Shown piece after piece: positions 52,790-61,658 of a stretch of 64,000 nt of DNA. A program made the translations under genes and the position numbers. How positions within the stretch are numbered: the first letter of the stretch is position 1; every line of letters starts with the position of its first letter. The notes under the pieces were generated by a model. The model saw nothing but the letters and a program-made list of their open reading frames with translations. It was not told the origin of the DNA and ran no database searches. The DNA is from JASLPR01 sp964496475 (lineage in GTDB: Bacteria > Chloroflexota > UBA11872 > VXNJ01). The stretch spans positions 57,009-121,008 of the forward strand of contig CAZBZS010000002.1 in assembly GCA_964496475.1 (NCBI GenBank), read 5' to 3'.

Positions 52790-54803
52790 TGGGGCCCCCA
52801 GTCACTACCTCTAAAATTCGCCTCACGTTGCCAGAGCTCGTGAACGCCTCCCGCAGGTAGCCGCCCTGGACGGCAGCCTCAAGAAGTCGACCCTGATCGG
52901 CGGAGATCTGATCCACCGCGACGTAAATCAAATCAATCCCCAGCTCCTGTAACCGCTCCGGAGCGAGAGTCTCCTGGGCTTCGGCATACGTCTCCTCGTA
53001 ATCGGCCCGGTGTCCGAGATTGTCGAAGCCCATCGGCACCCGTAGCCGGCCAAACGTCACCGCGTACTTGTGCATCCCGTCGCCAAAGTCACTATTCAAC
53101 TCGGCGAACGTGCGCGGCCCTGGAAGAAGCAGCGCCCGTTGCGGATATGGCAGTGCGGCAGCGAACCGCGCCGCTTCCAGTTCGTCCGCAAGTACCGGGC
53201 TCTCATATTCCTGAAATTCCATGGGCAGCAGCGGCAGCGTCAGCAACCAGGTCCCACCCACCAACACCGCCAGACCCGAAGCAATAACTCTTCCGACCAA
53301 TTTGCGCCGGCCCGACTGGCGCCAGAGAGCGACCACCACTATTCCCATGGACATGGCCGCCAGCACCATCGCCGTGACCAAGAAGCGTCCCGTGTTATGA
53401 GGATTCAACGAGTCGCGCAGAATTCCCGGGATCATCAGCGTGATAACTGCCGCCAGCGCCGGGACCGCGAACTCAGGTCGTCGCTTCCAGACCGCAATGA
53501 CGAAGGCTCCCCCGATGCCCACCAGCAGCCAGCCGAACTGGTACCACATCAGCGGCCCAAGCAATTGGGCTCGCTCCACCGGCTCGGTCGGAAAGAATAT
53601 TGAGGTGCTTCCCGGAGAGAGGATTTCCCTCGTCGGGAGCGTAAAAATATCAGCCGCGGTCAGCTGTAGGTAACTTGAAGACACTTCCGCCACACCGATA
53701 GTCGCCGCGTTTATTGGACCCGTCGGAACTACGCTTGCCAATGCGCCCAGGACCACGATCGCGGTGAGGCTGGCAGCCGCAGCCAGCCTCTTCCGCACAA
53801 GTAGCGCCATCGTCACGATTCCGATCGTCCCCGCAAGCACCGGAAACAGATGTTCCGTGGTCAGGCTCGCCCCTCCGAACGCAGCGGCGGCCGCCAGTAC
53901 CGCAACCGGCCGGATAGTTCGTTCCCGGGCTGTTACCACGCTTAACCCACCCAGTCCCAACGCCCCTGCGACTCCCACCAGCACCGTGAAATTAAACGAC
54001 GCCAGCTGTTCAAACGCAGTCCCGAGAACGTAGCCTTGCTTAAATCGATTCAGATGTTCCGCCAGGGTGTATGCGACCGACGGCGAGTAGTCGGGGTAGC
54101 TGGCTACCAGCAGTGAGAGGAAATTCTGCGGGGCGCCCACCGTCACAAACACAGCCCCCACAATTGCAGCAGCCCGACCTGCGAGCAGGCTGATCACGGC
54201 GTACACGCCCAGCAACAGGAAGGCCGTGGCCACGAGCGTGGCAGACAGACCGGCTGCAAAGATGTTCGCCCGCGCAGTCACGGCGATCGCCGCCGTCCAG
54301 AGCTGCCCTCCAAACCTGTAAGCCTGCACATAATCCGGTTCCCATGGATTCACCGGCGGCCAGTTTCCGGCCGCCAGGTGGGAAGACAAGGCCAGTTGAA
54401 TCAGCAGATTCTCATGGCTGTTTCCGTACCAGACACTCGATACGTACCCGACCGCTGTCACGAACAGTGCCAGAAGAAGAAAAGCCGCCAACGCCCGCAG
54501 TGCCCAGCTGTCGAATTCAATCTGCAAATCGCCTTTGCGAATCTTGTCTGCCGCCAGGATCGCCAGGGCGATCGTCGTGATTTGTACGACTCTGACGACT
54601 ATGTACAGAGGCAGAAACGCCACCAGTGCAGTCAGCGCAAACGTAACCAGGCCGATTCCCAGCGACCCACCAATGCCTAGGACTACCAACAGCCGCCGCT
54701 CTCTCGGAAGAATCCAACGCACGATCTGAACGCCGGCCATCGGCGCGGCCAGCCCGGCTAAGAACGTGGTGAAATATTCGTAACTAGGTACACCGATGTC
54801 CAT
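52776..54803 (-). CDS. HENL-type GT-C-like membrane protein, copy 3
   Basis: A 675-residue paralogue of the proteins at 37687 and 40473. Loop motif VWYGNSHENL (His130-Glu131-Asn132), then WPPVNPWEPDYVQAYRFGGQ. The C-terminal segment has RALLLPGPRTFAELNSD and the GIDLIYVAVDQ strand. I chose the ATG at 54803, which gives a length close to the 669 residues of its relatives; an ATG 18 codons further upstream is possible. The stop overlaps its partner gene by 14 bases. It stands alone on the minus strand, divergent to the carbamoyltransferase unit. Confidence 0.72.
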   Translation of the reverse strand: MDIGVPSYEYFTTFLAGLAAPMAGVQIVRWILPRERRLLVVLGIGGSLGIGLVTFALTALVAFLPLYIVVRVVQITTIALAILAADKIRKGDLQIEFDSWALRALAAFLLLALFVTAVGYVSSVWYGNSHENLLIQLALSSHLAAGNWPPVNPWEPDYVQAYRFGGQLWTAAIAVTARANIFAAGLSATLVATAFLLLGVYAVISLLAGRAAAIVGAVFVTVGAPQNFLSLLVASYPDYSPSVAYTLAEHLNRFKQGYVLGTAFEQLASFNFTVLVGVAGALGLGGLSVVTARERTIRPVAVLAAAAAFGGASLTTEHLFPVLAGTIGIVTMALLVRKRLAAAASLTAIVVLGALASVVPTGPINAATIGVAEVSSSYLQLTAADIFTLPTREILSPGSTSIFFPTEPVERAQLLGPLMWYQFGWLLVGIGGAFVIAVWKRRPEFAVPALAAVITLMIPGILRDSLNPHNTGRFLVTAMVLAAMSMGIVVVALWRQSGRRKLVGRVIASGLAVLVGGTWLLTLPLLPMEFQEYESPVLADELEAARFAAALPYPQRALLLPGPRTFAELNSDFGDGMHKYAVTFGRLRVPMGFDNLGHRADYEETYAEAQETLAPERLQELGIDLIYVAVDQISADQGRLLEAAVQGGYLREAFTSSGNVRRILEVVTGGPNAPS

Positions 54804-55135
54804 CGTCACTATCAGATCCTGAATCTGCTCTGTCCAGGCCGCGCAGATATCCCGCAATTACGCGAGGCCCTCGACTTTCCATTCCGACGGACCACAACAT
54901 CGCGCGTCCATCCGAAGTCTAGGCCGATCTTGTTGGTGGCGAACGATCCCCGAGCAGACACCCGACCAGATAGGCTCATCGCACCGTCGCCAATACCGGG
55001 CCCCATCCGTTTGCGATGTCTTGCACAGTCCTCCGCGCGACCAGGCCGCCGTTAAACTGTCACCAGCAACAGAGTTCACCCGGCGGCGCGCCCAGGGTTC
55101 GGAGCTCAGCCTTTCCAGTTCGACAAGGGGAAAAA
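54804..55135. other. Divergent upstream region (332 bases)
   Basis: This gap separates two divergent transcription units: the HENL-type/partner pair and the carbamoyltransferase operon. No gene or RNA is recognisable. It presumably holds promoters for both directions, but I cannot place -10 and -35 elements with confidence. It ends with a good aaggggaaaaa ribosome binding site before the TTG at 55136. Confidence 0.5.
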
Positions 55136-56974
55136 TTGGCTCAAATCGGAAAATCGGTTGAAAACGGTAAAGACCCGACCTATGTTCTGGGCATCAGCGA
55201 GGCCCACAACTGCACGGCTGCCCTGCTCCGCGACGGTGAGATTATCGCGGTCGCGAGCGAGGAACGGTTCACTCGTTTCAAGAACGATACCGGTTACCCG
55301 AGACAGGCAGTTGAATACGTGCTTTCGCACGCGGGCATCCGATCCGATCAGGTCGATCTGGTCGTGCTGACCTATAACAATCCCTACCCTCATTTCGGTG
55401 TTGCCATCGACCACGTCGATCCCCGCGAGCAGGCCATGGAGACGGGTGCGCGCCGGGTCACTTCGCTGCGAAAGGTGGTCCATCGCAGCGCCCAATTCGT
55501 GTACGGGATGGGATCGTCCAATCGCGTCGCCTCGGGACTCCTCGATTTCCTCGAAAAAAATATCTACGATCGCGTATACACTCCCGCTGTGTGGCCGCGA
55601 TTGCGACGAATTCAGTATCGGGACCTGGCCACGGAACTCGGGATTCCTGAATCGAAGATTCACTCGGCGGACCATCACCTCTGCCACGCCGTGTCTGCCC
55701 ATTACTTCGGCCCGGTGCCCGAGGGCCGGACGGTAGTTCTTACGCTGGACGGTGCTGGGGACGAAGGCTGCGCCACGGTGTCCGTGGCGGAAGACGGCGC
55801 CCTTAGACGACTAGTTCAGACACCAAATCTTTACTCCCTGGGAATTCTCTACACTCTGGTCACCCGTGCTCTGGGAATGAAGGCCGGCGAACACGAGTAC
55901 AAGGTGATGGGCCTTGCTCCCTACGCCGATCGGGATGGGGTAGCGCGCGTTCTCCCGATCCTCCAGGATCTCCTCCACGTCGATGGGCTCAGATTTCACG
56001 GACCGACCTCCACTCGCGCTGCCGGGCACCGTTTGGAGAAGGCCTTCCACCGACAGCGGTTCGACTGGATCGCCGGCGCCGCCCAGGAGCACTGCGAAAA
56101 CCTGATGCGAGAATTTGCGCAGAACGCTCTGCAGGCCACCGACGCTGTGAACCTACTCGCTGCCGGAGGCGTCTTCATGAACGTGAAAGCGAACATGATT
56201 CTTAAAGACTTGCCCGGATTGCAATATTTCGGCGTCTGTCCCAGCGCCGGTGATGAGTCCACCCCCATCGGTGCCGCTTACCACGGTTACCAATTACTCA
56301 CCGGAAAAAAACCCCTCCCCCTCTCCGATCTGTATCTCGGCCCCGACCTCGTCCCCGACGAAATCGATGACGCCATCCGCGAATTCGGCCTCGCCAACTC
56401 CTGCGAAGTGCGCCGACCGGATGATGTCGATCTGGAAACCGCCAGAATGTTGTCCGATGATCAGATCGTTGCCCGCTGCCAGGGTCGCATGGAATTCGGC
56501 GCCCGTGCGCTGGGCAATCGCTCCATCCTCGCCAATCCCTCCAACCCCGATGTCGTCCCGATCATCAACCATCAGATAAAGCAACGCGATTTCTGGATGC
56601 CCTTCGCCGGAACGCTGCTTGACGAGAGTCAACACCGATATATCAAAAATCTGACCAACTTGCCGTCCCCTCACATGATGACGGCCTTCGATACCCTTCC
56701 CGACGCTCAGGCGGATTTAGCCGCGGCGATCCATCCGTTTGATAAAACTATGCGACCTCAGATTCTGCGGCAGACCGACAACCCCGCATACCACGCGCTG
56801 ATTCGTTCCTTTGAAGACATTACCGGCATCGGTGCAGTTCTGAACACATCATTCAATCTGCACGGAGAGCCGGTCGTCTGCAACGCCAAGGACGCCGTGA
56901 AAACGTTCGTAGAGTCAGGGCTGCGGAATCTGTCCCTGGGCCCGTACATGATCTCGAAGAATCGAGAGGGCTAG
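55136..56974 (+). CDS. NodU/TobZ-type O-carbamoyltransferase
   Basis: This 612-residue enzyme transfers a carbamoyl group from carbamoyl phosphate onto a sugar or other hydroxyl via carbamoyl-AMP. The N-terminal YrdC/Kae1-like ASKHA fold shows GISEAHNCTAALLRDGEIIA with His24, and HHLCHAVSAHY (180-190) with metal-binding His; LTLDGAGDEG is the ATP loop. The C-terminal Carbam_trans_C domain has EFGARALGNRSILANP. Start is the TTG after aagggg. It is followed 8 bases later by a large membrane transferase, so carbamoylation of an envelope glycan or lipid-linked intermediate is likely. Confidence 0.92.
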   Translation: MAQIGKSVENGKDPTYVLGISEAHNCTAALLRDGEIIAVASEERFTRFKNDTGYPRQAVEYVLSHAGIRSDQVDLVVLTYNNPYPHFGVAIDHVDPREQAMETGARRVTSLRKVVHRSAQFVYGMGSSNRVASGLLDFLEKNIYDRVYTPAVWPRLRRIQYRDLATELGIPESKIHSADHHLCHAVSAHYFGPVPEGRTVVLTLDGAGDEGCATVSVAEDGALRRLVQTPNLYSLGILYTLVTRALGMKAGEHEYKVMGLAPYADRDGVARVLPILQDLLHVDGLRFHGPTSTRAAGHRLEKAFHRQRFDWIAGAAQEHCENLMREFAQNALQATDAVNLLAAGGVFMNVKANMILKDLPGLQYFGVCPSAGDESTPIGAAYHGYQLLTGKKPLPLSDLYLGPDLVPDEIDDAIREFGLANSCEVRRPDDVDLETARMLSDDQIVARCQGRMEFGARALGNRSILANPSNPDVVPIINHQIKQRDFWMPFAGTLLDESQHRYIKNLTNLPSPHMMTAFDTLPDAQADLAAAIHPFDKTMRPQILRQTDNPAYHALIRSFEDITGIGAVLNTSFNLHGEPVVCNAKDAVKTFVESGLRNLSLGPYMISKNREG

Positions 56975-56981
56975 GCCAGCG

Positions 56982-59900
56982 GTGGTACCCCAACGCCGCT
57001 GGATCGCATTCGGCAGGCGATTCGTGCCGTGCCCGGCCCTGGCGGTCGTTCTGCTCGCTGGGTTCGCCCCGTTCTTCTGGGTGAAATTCGGCTATGTCGC
57101 AAAAGCCGAAGATTTCATCCTTCCCATGACCCTGGAGCAATGGTACGAGTTCTTCAGCACCTGGCAAACCCGCGTCGGTTTCGGTTCGAGCCCCGATGAT
57201 CGTCTGCCTGCGGTGTTCTTTCTCTTCTGGCCCGCCCTGTTCCGTGCCGTCGGTGCATCCATCGAGCTTGCCCAGCGGCTCCAGTTCGTACTTTGGTTCT
57301 CGGCTATGGGGCTCTCCATGTACGTGCTCATGCGATACCTCACCAGTTCCCGAATAGCGTGGGCTGCCGCCAGCCTCGTTTACATGTTCAATTTCTATCA
57401 GGAACCAGTCTGGCAGGGCGTCAACATTGCCAACCTCAGCGCATTAATCGCGCTACCACTTGCTCTGGCAGTGACCATTTCATTCACCCGGAATGATCGA
57501 TTGCTGACCAGTGCGGCCCTTATAGCTTTGATTACCGTGGTCGGATCTGGTGTCGGAGCCAACCCGCCCATGGCACTGATTGCGATGATCCCCGTCCCGC
57601 TTTACATGATCATGTACATGATCCACCGATTCGCGACCGGCCGGGCCCTGCAAGCACGCCGAATGCTCATGATGGCGTCAATCGCCCTGGTTCTTATCGT
57701 GGCAGTCAACGCCTACTGGCTCGTACCGCAGTCCGTCGGACTCATTACCGGCGGACCGGGACAAAATTTTATCGGCCGCACGAAGGACGTTGGACTTTCC
57801 CAACTCACTCACCTCTCCAGCTTCACCACTCCGCTCAATGTCTGGCGGCTGCAGGGCGCCTGGGTCTGGTACGGCGGCTTCGAAGGCATCCCGTATGTTC
57901 CCTACGCGGAGGGGTACTTCAAGAATCCGCTACTTATCATCGGGAGTTTTCTGCTTCCAGTGGCTGCCCTTGGCGGTTTCGCCCTCCGGAGAGATCGCAA
58001 ATTTCTGTATTTTGGCTTCGTGGCATTCCTCGGGCTAGTCCTGGGCAGTGGCACCAACGGTCCGTTCGGTCCGATCTTCGCTTTGCTGTGGAAAAATGTG
58101 CCTCTTTTCTGGGTCCTGCGGAGCCCCTGGTACAAGGCCACCTCACTGACAATCCTTGGCTTTGCGCCATTGGCCGGCCTCTTCGTCGCCGCGACCACGG
58201 CATCCATAGGCCAATTCCTGGCCAGCTCGCGTTTCGGTCTCCGCTACGGGCGGACCGCCCGGACCCTGTCAGCGAGCTTCCCTTGTCTCTTGGCGGTGAT
58301 CTATCTCCTGTACGCAATGCCCATCGTCCGGGGGCACTTCATGATCCAGCGCCCGCTGGACTCACCGCTGGGCACCCTTCAAGTCGCTATTCCGGACTAC
58401 CTCGTCGAGGCAGCGAACTGGATGAATGAGCATCCGGGCGATTACCGCGTGCTCTCGTTCCCCCCTGCGCTGCGGCTTACGACCGATTGGGGCTATACCG
58501 GCTACATCCCACCGATCGGCGAGCTAACTACCGAGCCCTTCATCAATCTGGTCGAACCGTCTGAGATGCAAGCCTACCTGTATGCCCAGACGCTGGGCTC
58601 CCGGAATGGTCCCGTTGCCCGGGTCGCCGGGAGATCTGGCATCGGTTATTTCCTTCACCAGCGCGATGTCGTCCGACCCGAGTTCCCGGACTATTTCGAC
58701 GATTACATTGATACGGTCCTGGAATGGCAAGGGATCGATGAGGTGGCCCGTTTTGGTTCGCTGGTTTTTTACGCTGTCCCCGATGTTCGAGACCTCGTCT
58801 GGGGTTCGCCGCTTACAGTCCTCACGCTGACCGGGCTCGCGTCTCTCAGTCCGCTCACGAACAGCCTGACTGACCCTGACCCTGCCATCGTCATGATCGA
58901 CCCTTCCGGGGCAGATTCCGTTACCGCACAGTTTGCCAAAGATATACCTCATACGAGCATCCTGCGCCTTGGGAATGGTTTCAACGAGTTTCTTGCGTTC
59001 AAGACCCATGAGAGCAGCCTGACTATTTCGCCGGGGTCCAAGTCCGTGGACATGGAGATACCGGTTGACGGAACGTACGAGATTTGGGAGCTAGTCGGGA
59101 GGACGACCTCCTCCGCGCTTCCCGGGTTCGACTTTGTCAACCGTGAACTCCTGCGGCATGATGTGTTTCCCACCCCCAAAGGCCCCAGGGCTCCGTCCAT
59201 CGACGGCAAACCGCTAACCCTCTACCCGTTCGCCGACGTATTCGAGCTTCCCGATTCTTGGGTCTACTGGGGTAGTTTTGAAGGGGTTCGGGGTAGCAGC
59301 ACACTCAAATTAGGATTCCCATCGCCGGCTCCTGACGGGCTTCGGCTCGTCCTTGTGCGCTCAGCCGACCGGATCGGCCTGGACAATAAGATGCTATTGG
59401 ACAACGAATCTTCTTTTCAGTTTCCTGACGGCGCTGAGCTCGGTCTCCTCCCTGGACGACGATTCCCAGGTCACATGTACCTTTTCGGCCGTGTCACTCC
59501 CAAAGATATTGTCGATCTCCCGGTCGAGATGCAGGTAAAGATCGCGATCAAAGATAACTGGGACGAGCCCGAGATCGGAGTAGAGGGACTAAGCACGCGG
59601 CGCCTTCGAGCAGTTCAGAAATCCGCACCCCACCTGGAGATTTCCAACCTATCAGGGTCTGTACAAACAATCGCCATGGTTCTTCGGCCGACCCCGATTG
59701 GGACCATTCCTAGGTCTCTTTGGATTAACGTGGGAGGTTCCTTTCATTCGATCTTCCTCCTTCAGCCGTCGGTACCTCGGGAAGTATTGGTCCTCTCAAT
59801 CGACGTTGAACCTGGGACAACCTATGTGAATCTCTACTCCCCTGAGGGAGACTCGCTTCTGCCGGACGGGAGCTTTGCCAGTTTCGAATACGAAATGCCG

Positions 59901-60557
59901 ATCGTGATCGGGACGATCAAACGTGAGCGATCCTTCAACGTTGTACAGGGCGGCAACTATCGTCTTGGGGTCCATCTGACGTACCAGACGTCTACCGGCC
60001 AGGGCCCTAACGCTCTGCTGAACGGTCTGACTATCGACGGACACGACTTGCTCCCCGTCCTCGCCAGTGACGATCAGTATCGGATCGCCACGACCACCAT
60101 AAATCTCTCGGCCGGGATGCACACGATAATCATCGACCAGAAAATGGGTGCATCCATTCCCGTGACACTGGTTCCCGTCCGGCCGGAAGTCAACGACGAT
60201 CAGGGCCTGGTCATCCGGCATGAATCCATTTCCCCCAGCCATGTCCGCGCGTCCGTGCGAACCGAGGATCCGATCATGCTCGTGCTCAACGAACTGTTCG
60301 ACAGCCGTTGGGAAGCCACTGTCAATGGGGTCCCAGTTGGCCCCCATTTGCGAGTGAATGGGTTTGCCAACGGCTTCTTTGTCAACCAAGTTGGAGAGTA
60401 CGAAATCGAGTTCAAATTCCGCCTACAGCCTCTCGCTGACGCCACCAGAAATCTCTCCGCCGCTTGCATCGCCGCCCTCGCATCGCTATTACTAATGAGT
60501 CTTGCACGCGACCGGATGGCCCGTAAGACCCGTCCCCCAGAAGACACCGCGTCTTGA
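56982..60557 (+). CDS. AftD/YfhO-like giant membrane glycosyltransferase
   Basis: A 1191-residue protein: about 12-13 helices in the first 470 residues, then large beta-rich outer domains and a last anchoring helix (NLSAACIAALASLLLMSLAR). The loop GYVAKAEDFILPMTLEQWYE carries Glu-Asp as candidate catalytic acids. The C-terminal segment LVLNELFDSRWEATVNGVPV followed by LRVNGFANGFF is the YfhO/DUF3367-type tail. Family members include mycobacterial AftD, which adds arabinofuranose to envelope polysaccharide. GTG start 8 bases after the carbamoyltransferase stop. It overlaps its small partner gene by 4 bases. An arabinosyl-type transfer is inferred only from family resemblance. Confidence 0.75.
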   Translation: MVPQRRWIAFGRRFVPCPALAVVLLAGFAPFFWVKFGYVAKAEDFILPMTLEQWYEFFSTWQTRVGFGSSPDDRLPAVFFLFWPALFRAVGASIELAQRLQFVLWFSAMGLSMYVLMRYLTSSRIAWAAASLVYMFNFYQEPVWQGVNIANLSALIALPLALAVTISFTRNDRLLTSAALIALITVVGSGVGANPPMALIAMIPVPLYMIMYMIHRFATGRALQARRMLMMASIALVLIVAVNAYWLVPQSVGLITGGPGQNFIGRTKDVGLSQLTHLSSFTTPLNVWRLQGAWVWYGGFEGIPYVPYAEGYFKNPLLIIGSFLLPVAALGGFALRRDRKFLYFGFVAFLGLVLGSGTNGPFGPIFALLWKNVPLFWVLRSPWYKATSLTILGFAPLAGLFVAATTASIGQFLASSRFGLRYGRTARTLSASFPCLLAVIYLLYAMPIVRGHFMIQRPLDSPLGTLQVAIPDYLVEAANWMNEHPGDYRVLSFPPALRLTTDWGYTGYIPPIGELTTEPFINLVEPSEMQAYLYAQTLGSRNGPVARVAGRSGIGYFLHQRDVVRPEFPDYFDDYIDTVLEWQGIDEVARFGSLVFYAVPDVRDLVWGSPLTVLTLTGLASLSPLTNSLTDPDPAIVMIDPSGADSVTAQFAKDIPHTSILRLGNGFNEFLAFKTHESSLTISPGSKSVDMEIPVDGTYEIWELVGRTTSSALPGFDFVNRELLRHDVFPTPKGPRAPSIDGKPLTLYPFADVFELPDSWVYWGSFEGVRGSSTLKLGFPSPAPDGLRLVLVRSADRIGLDNKMLLDNESSFQFPDGAELGLLPGRRFPGHMYLFGRVTPKDIVDLPVEMQVKIAIKDNWDEPEIGVEGLSTRRLRAVQKSAPHLEISNLSGSVQTIAMVLRPTPIGTIPRSLWINVGGSFHSIFLLQPSVPREVLVLSIDVEPGTTYVNLYSPEGDSLLPDGSFASFEYEMPIVIGTIKRERSFNVVQGGNYRLGVHLTYQTSTGQGPNALLNGLTIDGHDLLPVLASDDQYRIATTTINLSAGMHTIIIDQKMGASIPVTLVPVRPEVNDDQGLVIRHESISPSHVRASVRTEDPIMLVLNELFDSRWEATVNGVPVGPHLRVNGFANGFFVNQVGEYEIEFKFRLQPLADATRNLSAACIAALASLLLMSLARDRMARKTRPPEDTAS

Positions 60558-61651
60558 CCGGGCGCCGTTGGGTATTCACCCTGGCAGCTTGGGCCGGTGT
60601 AGCTCTTCTCGCCGCAATCGCAGTTGCGAGTCAACTCACCATTCGTCGCAACGTACAACTTTGGGAGATCGATCAGCCCTATCAAGAAGTGGTGTACCTG
60701 GAGCCCAGCGGCAGCGTGAGCCAGCGTATCGACACGCAAATTGGGGATGTAGCCGGTTTTGTAGCCCTCGTGCGACCTTCTGATTCTCGGCGGCCAGCGT
60801 CAGTAAACATGCGAATTCGGCGGCCGGGGGCCGACCGCCCAATCGTTCGACAGTCAAATCAGCTCACCAACAGCCCTAACCATCAGAGACTGGCCGCGAT
60901 TCCTCTGCCGCCGATCCCTTCCAGCGACGGAAGGTCCTTTGAATTCGAGATAGAGGTTGCCGCCGATTCTCCTGGAGGCCTCGTCATCCTTGGCAGCATC
61001 GATCTCGATGAGATCCCACCGCGCCAGCTAACCATCAACGGTGCCCAAACGTTACCCAACCTAAGAGCGCTCGTTTCACCGATAATATCCGTGAGCACCT
61101 GGTCGCTGGTCAAGGGGACGTTCGGTTTCAACGCCACGCGCTCGGCACTGTACTTGCTGGCGATCGCCGTCTTGAGCGCTACCGGGATCGCATTCGGCCG
61201 ACTCGCCCTCCGGTGCGTGAGCGGAGCCTCCACCCGCGCCCTCCCGTTTATCGTTCTCCTCCCTATCGCGGTGGCCCTGATCCTGGCCGCAGCAACTGCC
61301 AACTTCACCGAGGAATTCGGGAGGGACTATCGTTTGGCCCTGACAGAAGCCTACTGGAACACCGGCCTTGCCTATTCTTGGCTTCTCAGCGTTTCAATCG
61401 TCGCCGCCTGGCTGCTCGTCATGTGGGCGCAGCGGCGCCCTTCCCCCGACCCCACATGGCGAGCGCGGCTGCGCCCTGCGAATCTGTGGCAGCCGCTGGT
61501 TGCTGTCACCATGGCCGCCCTGGCGTTCTCAGTCGGATTTGCCCTGCTCGGATTGGACGGTGTAGGAAACGCGACGGGCGCTCTAGCCGAGATCCTGTTT
61601 GGCCTAGCTCTGATCCTCGGCATAGGCGGCTCGGTTCGGTCTTCGGAATAG
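60554..61651 (+). CDS. Membrane-anchored partner of the AftD/YfhO-like protein
   Basis: A 365-residue protein with an N-terminal helix (LAAWAGVALLAAIAVASQLT), an outer beta-rich domain of about 150 residues (VVYLEPSGSVSQRIDTQIGD, RSFEFEIEVAADSPGGLVIL) and about five C-terminal helices, more than the two in the other partners. The start TTG overlaps the preceding stop as TTGA. It is followed 7 bases later by a second AftD/YfhO-like gene. It shares the plan but not the VGGPFG/RRQ motifs of the pairs at 37.7-43.2 kb. Function unknown. Confidence 0.7.
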   Translation: MTGRRWVFTLAAWAGVALLAAIAVASQLTIRRNVQLWEIDQPYQEVVYLEPSGSVSQRIDTQIGDVAGFVALVRPSDSRRPASVNMRIRRPGADRPIVRQSNQLTNSPNHQRLAAIPLPPIPSSDGRSFEFEIEVAADSPGGLVILGSIDLDEIPPRQLTINGAQTLPNLRALVSPIISVSTWSLVKGTFGFNATRSALYLLAIAVLSATGIAFGRLALRCVSGASTRALPFIVLLPIAVALILAAATANFTEEFGRDYRLALTEAYWNTGLAYSWLLSVSIVAAWLLVMWAQRRPSPDPTWRARLRPANLWQPLVAVTMAALAFSVGFALLGLDGVGNATGALAEILFGLALILGIGGSVRSSE

Positions 61652-61658
61652 CTCCGCC

